A DNA stretch of 5,909 bases from Methylophaga sp. Lineage in GTDB: Bacteria; Pseudomonadota; Gammaproteobacteria; Nitrosococcales; Methylophagaceae. Every line of letters starts with the position of its first letter. The first letter of the stretch is position 1. The stretch covers positions 1 through 5,909 of the forward strand of contig JABURN010000108.1 in assembly GCA_014762585.1 (NCBI GenBank), in the 5' to 3' direction. The position numbers and the translations under genes are program-made. This document shows, piece after piece, positions 1 through 5,909 of this stretch. The notes beneath the pieces are model-generated. The model saw nothing but the letters and a program-made list of their open reading frames with translations, had not been told where the DNA came from and did no database searches.

Positions 1-611
1 TCAAAAAAGAATTCATGCGGCCGGTTTGGACCGACGGGCACGAAGACACTCCGCTGGCCGAAGTCGCCAGTGTCGTCGATGTACTGCAGACACCGGCTTT
101 CCTGTGCCGTCAGACCAACTTTATTGTGAATGTCGCCAGCCAGGGGCTGCCGGTCAATATCAAAAAAGGTCAGTTTCTGGCCCCCTGGGATATGCAGCAT
201 GTCGCTGCCAAAGCCAAGTCGACCGGTAATGAGCAAATCATGCTGTGTGAACGCGGCACCTCTTTCGGTTATAACACCCTGATTTCGGATATGCGCGGTC
301 TGCCCATTATGCGCAACATGGACTGTCCGGTGGTATTTGATGCTACTCATTCGGTTCAGCAACCGGGCGGACAGGGCGGTGCCTCCGGCGGTCAACGTGA
401 ATTTGTACCGGTACTGGCCCGTGCCGCAGTGGCAACCGGCGTGGCAGGCCTGTTTATGGAAACCCATCCTGAGCCTGAAAAAGCCCTGAGTGATGGCCCG
501 AATTCCTGGCCTCTGCATCAGTTATCCGCTTTGCTGGAAACGCTGCAGGCCATCGATAGCACAGTTAAACAACAGGACTACATCGAAGACGCCCTGCTGG
601 CGAAGCGATAA
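1..611 (+). CDS. kdsA: 3-deoxy-D-manno-octulosonate 8-phosphate synthase, C-terminal part (5' end outside window)
   Basis: KdsA condenses phosphoenolpyruvate with arabinose 5-phosphate to make KDO 8-phosphate, a cytoplasmic step toward the inner core sugar of lipopolysaccharide. The reading frame is open from base 3 and ends in TAA at 609-611. The first ATG (15) is internal: conserved barrel sequence (KKEF, then TD.HE) spans it, and by alignment with the E. coli enzyme about 84 N-terminal residues are missing. Counting from the Met at 15, visible family motifs are PAFLCRQT (27-34), KKGQF (50-54), the LCERG loop (77-81), SFGYN (83-87), DATH with ligand His112, FMETHP with Glu149, and SDGP with Asp160. 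The His-Glu-Asp spacing (37, then 11) matches known KdsA metal-site positions. The wording [13 protein letters not shown] and [16 protein letters not shown] resembles Aquifex and alphaproteobacterial enzymes more than E. coli KdsA. Metal dependence cannot be settled, because the deciding N-terminal Cys/Asn lies outside the window. The assignment itself is secure. Confidence 0.96.
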   Translation, partial: KKEFMRPVWTDGHEDTPLAEVASVVDVLQTPAFLCRQTNFIVNVASQGLPVNIKKGQFLAPWDMQHVAAKAKSTGNEQIMLCERGTSFGYNTLISDMRGLPIMRNMDCPVVFDATHSVQQPGGQGGASGGQREFVPVLARAAVATGVAGLFMETHPEPEKALSDGPNSWPLHQLSALLETLQAIDSTVKQQDYIEDALLAKR

Positions 612-619
612 GTCCCTGA

Positions 620-1930
<1,311 letters not shown>

Positions 1931-1936
1931 GGCCTG

Positions 1937-2227
1937 ATGACTAAGCCCGTCATGATTTTTCTGGCCATTCTGCTGGTATTACTGCAATACCGATTATGGC
2001 TGAGTCATGACGGGCTGCCGTCGCTGCTGCGTTTGCACCATCAGGTGGAAAAACAGCGTCTCGATAATGAAAAGCTGACTGAACGCAACCAGGTACTGGC
2101 TGCGGAAGTTCAGGATTTGAAAAGTGGTCTCGATGCCCTGGAAGAACGTGCCCGCAGTGAACTGGGCATGATCAGAGAAGGCGAGACCTTTTTTCATGTC
2201 ATAGAAGAGCAAGATGAGCAAAAGTGA
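1937..2227 (+). CDS. ftsB: Cell division protein FtsB
   Basis: FtsB is a small bitopic inner-membrane protein of the divisome. With FtsL and FtsQ it forms the subcomplex that helps activate septal peptidoglycan synthesis by FtsWI. The 96-residue sequence shows the family layout: a short cytoplasmic N-terminus, one hydrophobic segment (about residues 5-22), then a periplasmic coiled coil (about 28-70) rich in Leu, Glu, Gln and Lys. The conserved block ALEERARSELGMIREGETFF follows (67-86) and corresponds to the FtsQ-contacting region in E. coli FtsB. The length is close to the 103 residues of the E. coli protein; the C-terminal tail is a little shorter. The ATG at 1937 follows eno by 6 nt, and an AAGG that overlaps the eno stop codon (1929-1932) may serve as a close-set ribosome site. 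The 3' end overlaps ispD by 14 nt. The neighbours eno and ispD strongly support the call. Confidence 0.96.
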   Translation: MTKPVMIFLAILLVLLQYRLWLSHDGLPSLLRLHHQVEKQRLDNEKLTERNQVLAAEVQDLKSGLDALEERARSELGMIREGETFFHVIEEQDEQK

Positions 2228-2924
2228 AGCCGTATGGGCTGTCGTGCCGGCAGCCGGCATCGGCAGCCGTATGGGCGCCGATATTCCCAAGCAATATCTC
2301 AAGCTCAATAATAAAGCTCTGCTTCAGCACACACTGGAGCGTCTCGCTTCACATCCCCGAATTAATGGCATTGTTGTCGCGCTGGCGGAACATGATCCGT
2401 GGTGGCCCGAACTGTCGCTTCAGCTCGATTGTGAATTGCTGCTGACAAAAGGCGGTGAGGCGCGCTCTGATTCCGTGGCCAATGCACTGGCAGCGCTCGC
2501 TGAGAAAACCGACGATAACCCCTGGCTGTTAGTGCATGATGCCGCTCGCCCCTGTATTCGTCACAGTGATATTGACCAGATGCTGCTGCAATTAAGAGAG
2601 CATGAAGTTGGCGGTATTCTGGGGGTACTGGTTACGGATACCGTTAAACGGGTTGATGATAATGGCGTTATTGTTGAAACCGTAGACCGACATGGCTTAT
2701 GGCGTGCGGGCACGCCGCAGATGTTTCGTCTGAAGCTGTTAGAGCAGGCGCTAAATTCAGCCGCCGAGCAGGGACTGACGGTGACTGATGAAGCCAGCGC
2801 GGTAGAGCTGATGGGACTCCGACCGATGATGGTGGAAGGGCATCAGGACAATATCAAGATTACCTTACCGCAGGACCTGGCGCTCGCCAGCCTGTACCTG
2901 GAACAACAAAGCAGAGGACAATAA
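2214..2924 (+). CDS. ispD: 2-C-methyl-D-erythritol 4-phosphate cytidylyltransferase
   Basis: IspD transfers CMP from CTP to 2-C-methyl-D-erythritol 4-phosphate, giving CDP-ME, the third step of the MEP isoprenoid pathway in the cytoplasm. The 236-residue protein has the expected length and a Rossmann-like nucleotidyltransferase fold. Visible motifs are the CTP-binding loop [12 protein letters not shown] (10-21) with Arg19, PKQY with Lys26 (25-28), GGEARSDSV (80-88), VHDAARPC (107-114), DTVKR (142-146), VDRHGLW with Arg159 (157-163), TDEASA (191-196) and DNIKIT with Lys215 (212-217). All the residues expected for catalysis are present. The start at 2214 lies inside the end of ftsB, with a weak purine-rich stretch (AGAAGAG, 2203-2209) before it; the next Met in frame would remove the essential loop. 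It abuts ispF through a TAATG overlap, so the two pathway enzymes are probably made in step. Confidence 0.98.
   Translation: MSKSEAVWAVVPAAGIGSRMGADIPKQYLKLNNKALLQHTLERLASHPRINGIVVALAEHDPWWPELSLQLDCELLLTKGGEARSDSVANALAALAEKTDDNPWLLVHDAARPCIRHSDIDQMLLQLREHEVGGILGVLVTDTVKRVDDNGVIVETVDRHGLWRAGTPQMFRLKLLEQALNSAAEQGLTVTDEASAVELMGLRPMMVEGHQDNIKITLPQDLALASLYLEQQSRGQ
2913..2918 (+). promoter_or_regulatory. Shine-Dalgarno site for ispF
   Basis: AGAGGA lies 5 nt before the ATG at 2924, within the last codons of ispD. It supports the start that gives the conserved [11 protein letters not shown]-terminus and suggests that ispF has its own ribosome entry in addition to coupling through the TAATG overlap. 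Confidence 0.75.
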
Positions 2925-3397
2925 TGCGCATAGGTCACGGCTATGATGTACATCGCTTCGCTGAGAACCGGCCATTAATCATTGGTGGGGTTACGATCCC
3001 TCACAGCCATGGTCTGGAAGCCCATTCCGATGGAGATGTGCTGATCCATGCCATTAGTGATGCTTTACTGGGCGCTGCCGGCTTATGGGATATCGGCCAT
3101 CATTTCCCGGATACCGATGAAGCTTTTAAGAATATCGACAGCCGCCTGTTGTTGCGACGGGTGATGGCTGACTTATTCGAACGTGGTTGGGTGGTCAATA
3201 ACGTCGATGCCACCGTGATCGCGCAAGCCCCCAAGCTGGCGCCGTTCATCCCTGAGATGAAAAGCCTGCTCGCCAGCGATATGGCAGTCAGCGAAGATGA
3301 AGTGAATATCAAGGCCACAACGACAGAAAAGCTGGGTTTTACCGGCCGTAAGGAAGGCATTGCAGCGCATGCTGTTGTCCTGTTGAGGAAAGCCTGA
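2924..3397 (+). CDS. ispF: 2-C-methyl-D-erythritol 2,4-cyclodiphosphate synthase
   Basis: IspF cyclises CDP-ME 2-phosphate to 2-C-methyl-D-erythritol 2,4-cyclodiphosphate with release of CMP, two steps after IspD in the MEP pathway. The known enzyme is a homotrimer with active sites between subunits. The 157-residue protein is full length and starts with the hallmark [10 protein letters not shown]. The Zn ligands Asp8, His10 and His42 are present, as are the AHSDGD loop (33-38), Asp46 and the [13 protein letters not shown] segment (46-58), and FPDTD (61-65). Near the C-terminus, [13 protein letters not shown] (130-142) carries Thr133 and Glu135, which contact the cytidine diphosphate and metal in known structures. 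It overlaps ispD by 1 nt (TAATG) and truD by 1 nt (TGATG). The other MEP genes, including ispE, are not in the window. Nothing in the sequence looks degraded. Confidence 0.99.
   Translation: MRIGHGYDVHRFAENRPLIIGGVTIPHSHGLEAHSDGDVLIHAISDALLGAAGLWDIGHHFPDTDEAFKNIDSRLLLRRVMADLFERGWVVNNVDATVIAQAPKLAPFIPEMKSLLASDMAVSEDEVNIKATTTEKLGFTGRKEGIAAHAVVLLRKA
3385..3390 (+). promoter_or_regulatory. Shine-Dalgarno site for truD
   Basis: GAGGAA lies 6 nt before the ATG at 3397 in the last codons of ispF. It supports that ATG as the truD start, along with the TGATG stop-start overlap. Confidence 0.75.
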
Positions 3398-4470
3398 TGG
3401 CATTTGATTTCAATTCATTACAACGTGTAAACACCCTGGCAGGCAGTTGCCGCGCCAATATCCGTTTGCAGCCGGACCATTTCCGGGTCGATGAACAGTT
3501 GCCTTTCGAACCAAGCGGTGAGGGCGGTCACGCTATGCTGCTGATAGAGAAAACCGGCAGCAATACCGACTGGGTCGCCAAACAACTGGCACAATTTGCT
3601 GGTGTGGAGGATGTGGCTGTTGGCTATGCCGGTTTGAAAGATCGACATGCGGTTACCACGCAATGGTTTACCGTGAAAACGGAAGGGCATGAAGAGCCTG
3701 ACTGGTCGCTATTTTCAGCCGATGAATGTCAAATCAAAACACTCACCCGTCATAACAAAAAACTGAAACGGGGTGTCTTGTCCGGTAACCGCTTTTCACT
3801 GATTTTGACTGGCATTGATGGCGACAGCGCTGTCTGGGAACAGAGTCTTGAGCGCATTCAATCCGAAGGGGTACCCAATTATTTTGCCGAACAGCGCTTT
3901 GGTCACCACTTTTCTAATCTGGACAGGGCGCAGCAGTGGTTCGAAACCGGCAGAAAGCCTAAAAAGCGCCAGCAGAAAAGCATGATTTTATCTGCAGCGC
4001 GATCCTGGCTGTTCAATCAGGTGCTGTCAGCCCGTATCAACCAACAGAACTGGCAGACAGGCGTGCCGGGTGATGTGATGCAACTGGCCGGAAGCAGCAG
4101 TATTTTTCTGGCAGAAGTCATTGATGAAACCATCACTGAGCGCTTGAATACATTTGACATTGATATTACAGGGCCACTTTGGGGGCGCGGCAGAGCAGCG
4201 AATCAAGCCGACAGTCTGGCGCTGGAAAATGCTGTGCTGGCGGACTGGCAAACCTGGCAGCAGGGTCTGGAACAGGCCGGGCTCAAACAGGAAAGGCGGC
4301 CTTTGCGGGTGTTACCGCAGGAGTTGAGCTGGGAGTTCAGTGAAGATGGCTTGTCTCTGTCCTTCTTCCTGCCCGCTGGTTCTTATGCCACGGCAGTGAT
4401 GCGTGAACTGGCAGAGATAACTGACGTGAGTCAGTGGAACTCGCCGGAACCGCAAGTTTCTGAACAATAG
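3397..4470 (+). CDS. truD: tRNA pseudouridine(13) synthase TruD
   Basis: TruD converts uridine 13 to pseudouridine in tRNA (tRNA-Glu in E. coli). The 357-residue protein is slightly longer than E. coli TruD (349). Motifs run in the family order: DHFRVDEQLPFEPSGEGGHAML near the start, the catalytic motif GLKDRHAVTTQW (79-90) with nucleophile Asp82, HNKKLKRGVLSGNRFSL (119-135) with Asn131 and Phe133, VPNYFAEQRFG (159-169), LSAARSWLFNQ (198-208), and the C-terminal LPAGSYATAVMREL (325-338). These place it in the TruD family, which differs from the TruA, TruB and RsuA families. The TRUD insertion domain lies between the catalytic halves (roughly residues 160-310). It overlaps ispF by 1 nt. In many gammaproteobacteria surE follows truD; here a DUF1223 gene comes next after 21 nt. 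All key residues are intact. Confidence 0.98.
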   Translation: MAFDFNSLQRVNTLAGSCRANIRLQPDHFRVDEQLPFEPSGEGGHAMLLIEKTGSNTDWVAKQLAQFAGVEDVAVGYAGLKDRHAVTTQWFTVKTEGHEEPDWSLFSADECQIKTLTRHNKKLKRGVLSGNRFSLILTGIDGDSAVWEQSLERIQSEGVPNYFAEQRFGHHFSNLDRAQQWFETGRKPKKRQQKSMILSAARSWLFNQVLSARINQQNWQTGVPGDVMQLAGSSSIFLAEVIDETITERLNTFDIDITGPLWGRGRAANQADSLALENAVLADWQTWQQGLEQAGLKQERRPLRVLPQELSWEFSEDGLSLSFFLPAGSYATAVMRELAEITDVSQWNSPEPQVSEQ

Positions 4471-4480
4471 GCGGGTTTTC

Positions 4481-4484
4481 AGGG
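4481..4484 (+). promoter_or_regulatory. Shine-Dalgarno site for the DUF1223 gene
   Basis: AGGG lies 7 nt before the ATG at 4492, in the 21-nt gap after truD. It favours this ATG over the in-frame ATG three codons downstream (4501). Both starts would leave a workable signal peptide. Confidence 0.6.
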
Positions 4485-4491
4485 CAATACT

Positions 4492-5277
4492 ATGCTGAAA
4501 ATGAGAACAGTCATATTGCTTATCAGCAGTTTACTGGCTAGTGCGTCAGCATTTGGCCAGCAGTGGCAGGCTGAGAGCGCTGACAAGCAAGTCGCGGTGC
4601 TGGAGTTGTTTGTTTCCGAAGGCTGTGGTTTGTGCCCCGCTGCAGAGCGTTGGGTCGATCAGTTACCGGAACAGGGCATCACTGAGAATGAGCTGATTGT
4701 ACTCGGGTTTCATGTTGACTACCTCGATGACAAAAAAGGCTGGATCGACCGCTTCGCCAAGCCCCGTTATACCGAACGTCAGCGTCAAATGGCCCGCCTG
4801 AACCTGTATCAGACGGTTTTTACTCCGGAAATCTTTATCAGTGGCGAAGTGGTCCATAACTGGCGCGAGCATGGCACTGATGTGATTGAGTTTATCAACA
4901 GCTTTGATTCGGAAGCGGATATCAGCCTGACAGTCAAAAAAACGGATGAAACACTTAACATCGACACTGAGGTCACGGTGTTTGGCGATGAAAATCAGGC
5001 AAACAGTCAGCTTTATCTGGCCCTGACCGAAGACAATATCATCAGCGAAATTCATGGTGGTGATAATATCGGCGCGGTCTTTAATCATCAGAATCTTGTC
5101 AGACGTTGGCTGGGGCCATTTGAACTCAACAGCGATGGTGATCCAACACAAATTCAAAACTCGCTGCCATTGGAGCCTTCATGGAAGCTTCATGACCTGA
5201 CCCTCGTCGCCATAGTGCAAAACCTGGATAACGCCTATGTACTTCAGGGCCTCTCTTTACCTCTAAAAGCACAATAA
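4492..5277 (+). CDS. Exported DUF1223 thioredoxin-like protein with CxxC motif
   Basis: This 261-residue protein belongs to the DUF1223 family, whose biochemical role is not established as far as I know. The N-terminus is a typical Sec signal peptide: Lys3/Arg5, a hydrophobic core (7-18), then ASAFGQQ, with likely cleavage after Ala20 or Gly22. The mature protein is therefore expected in the periplasm. The family's first block, ELFVSEGCGLCPAAE (38-52), holds Cys45 and Cys48 in a CxxC arrangement like that of thioredoxin-fold proteins. The second block is LGFHVDYLDDKKGWIDRF (71-88), then YTERQRQMA (93-101) and FTPEIFISGEV (110-120), where the TP resembles the cis-Pro region of thioredoxin folds. 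The C-terminal half (about 140-261) is beta-rich and has no motif I recognise. No other cysteine is present. It lies 21 nt after truD and overlaps cysG by 1 nt. A redox or thiol-related role is inference from the CxxC motif only. Family assignment is good; function is open. Confidence 0.88.
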   Translation: MLKMRTVILLISSLLASASAFGQQWQAESADKQVAVLELFVSEGCGLCPAAERWVDQLPEQGITENELIVLGFHVDYLDDKKGWIDRFAKPRYTERQRQMARLNLYQTVFTPEIFISGEVVHNWREHGTDVIEFINSFDSEADISLTVKKTDETLNIDTEVTVFGDENQANSQLYLALTEDNIISEIHGGDNIGAVFNHQNLVRRWLGPFELNSDGDPTQIQNSLPLEPSWKLHDLTLVAIVQNLDNAYVLQGLSLPLKAQ

Positions 5278-5909
5278 TGGATTTTTTACCGATATTTTTA
5301 GATTTAAAACAACAGCCTTGCCTGGTCGTTGGTGGCGGTGAGATTGCTGCCCGCAAAGCCGGTCTGCTTGTTAAAGCACAGGCTACTGTTACCATCGTCG
5401 CACCTGCTTTATCCGCCTCGACGCAGAAGCTGGTCGACAATCAGCAAGTGCATTGGCTGGAGGCAAGGTTTGATGCCTCACAACTCAGTCAGGAAAGACT
5501 GGTTATTGCCGCTACGGATGATGCGAGTGTTAATGAGGCCGTCTATGAAGCTGCCAAAGCCAGAAATATTCTGGTGAATGTGGCTGACAGCCCAGATCAC
5601 TGTGATTTTATTCTGGCATCGATACTGGACCGTTCACCTATCGTGGTAGCGGTCTCCAGCGGTGGCGATTCGCCCGTTCTGGCGCGCAATCTACGTGCTA
5701 GATTGGAAACGCTGATTCCGCCTTCCTACAGCAAACTGGGTGATCTGGTTGGCCGCTATCGCGACAAGGTCAAACAGAAATTTGAAAATGTTTCACAGCG
5801 ACGCCGTTTCTGGGAATCGGTATTGGAAGGGCCGGTTGCAGACCATATTATGGCGGGTCGTGAAGCGCTGGCTGAAAAGACTTTACTGGAAAAACTTCAG
5901 GATCCAGAC
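5277..5909 (+). CDS. cysG: Siroheme synthase, CysG N-terminal type (precorrin-2 dehydrogenase/ferrochelatase); 3' end outside window
   Basis: The CysG N-terminal module oxidises precorrin-2 to sirohydrochlorin with NAD+ and inserts iron to give siroheme, the cofactor of assimilatory sulfite and nitrite reductases. The 211 visible codons start at ATG 5277 with MDFLPIFLDL, the conserved N-terminus of this family. Residues CLVVGGGEIAARKAG (15-29) form the NAD-binding Rossmann loop, and AATDDASVN (78-86) is the second nucleotide-side motif. NVADSP carries Asp104, equivalent to the catalytic Asp104 of Salmonella CysG. VAVSSGGDSPVLAR (124-137) includes Ser128, the position phosphorylated in that enzyme. 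RRRFWE (175-180) lies in the dimerisation/C-terminal helical part. The frame is still open at the window edge, about where the linker to the SUMT methyltransferase module begins in full CysG. It may therefore be trifunctional CysG or a stand-alone form. Its start overlaps the DUF1223 stop (TAATG), and no good Shine-Dalgarno site precedes it. Confidence 0.95.
   Translation, partial: MDFLPIFLDLKQQPCLVVGGGEIAARKAGLLVKAQATVTIVAPALSASTQKLVDNQQVHWLEARFDASQLSQERLVIAATDDASVNEAVYEAAKARNILVNVADSPDHCDFILASILDRSPIVVAVSSGGDSPVLARNLRARLETLIPPSYSKLGDLVGRYRDKVKQKFENVSQRRRFWESVLEGPVADHIMAGREALAEKTLLEKLQDPD

Noticed and set aside
9..24. GAATTC followed by ATG and a GCGGCCGG stretch at the left edge, reminiscent of a cloning junction
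   Set aside because: The NotI-like site is imperfect, and the frame continues through it into KdsA with conserved alignment length (KKEF before, TD.HE after), so it reads as native coding sequence.
4154..4182. TTGACA (4154-4159) inside truD, resembling a sigma-70 -35 box ahead of the DUF1223 gene
   Set aside because: At 16-18 nt spacing the sequence is CTTTGG-like and GC-rich, with no TATAAT-like -10 element. The hexamer also encodes truD residues, so chance is the simpler explanation.
4471..4491. GCGGG followed by TTTT after truD as a possible terminator
   Set aside because: There is no matching inverted arm immediately upstream, and the T run is only four bases.
4663..5157. 164-codon open frame on the minus strand inside the DUF1223 gene
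   Set aside because: The + strand carries the DUF1223 motifs and signal peptide. The antisense frame shows no family motif, and nothing around it suggests a promoter or partner gene.
5126..5440. 104-codon minus-strand frame across the DUF1223/cysG junction
   Set aside because: It crosses two well-supported + strand genes, including the CysG Rossmann motif, and has no features of its own.
5329..5577. 82-codon + strand frame within cysG
   Set aside because: It is out of frame with the CysG protein, which is conserved from ATG 5277 throughout; a shadow frame.

Overview
The window is a dense, single-strand block of housekeeping genes, all on the + strand, from what looks like a gammaproteobacterium. 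The order kdsA - eno - ftsB - ispD - ispF - truD is a familiar gammaproteobacterial arrangement, and ftsB next to eno and ispD is especially typical of that class. By eye G+C is near one half. I cannot name the genus. A lineage near the Methylophaga/Piscirickettsiaceae group is a guess only, and it rests partly on the unusual KdsA type.

Layout: the 3' two thirds of kdsA (KDO-8-phosphate synthase) runs in from the left edge to 611. After a 38-nt gap comes eno (enolase, 650-1930), which begins with TTG rather than ATG. ftsB (1937-2227) follows after 6 nt, ispD (2214-2924) overlaps ftsB by 14 nt, ispF (2924-3397) overlaps ispD by 1 nt, and truD (3397-4470) overlaps ispF by 1 nt. Then 21 nt lead to an exported DUF1223 thioredoxin-like protein (4492-5277). 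Its stop codon overlaps by 1 nt the start of a siroheme synthase gene of the CysG N-terminal type (5277 to beyond 5909), which runs off the right edge. No stretch longer than 38 nt lacks a gene. I found no convincing terminator, promoter, RNA gene, mobile element, repeat or CRISPR array.

Functionally the genes are a mixed essential-gene set: LPS core sugar synthesis (kdsA), glycolysis and RNA-degradosome-related enolase (eno), the divisome (ftsB), two steps of the MEP isoprenoid pathway (ispD, ispF), tRNA pseudouridylation (truD), then an exported CxxC protein and siroheme synthesis (cysG). The tight spacing suggests one or a few polycistronic messages, with translational coupling at several junctions.

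I see no novel biological system here. The points worth a second look are modest: the TTG start of eno, the Aquifex/alphaproteobacterial flavour of KdsA, the replacement of the usual surE-pcm-nlpD-rpoS neighbourhood after truD by DUF1223-cysG, and the lack of a Shine-Dalgarno site for cysG.
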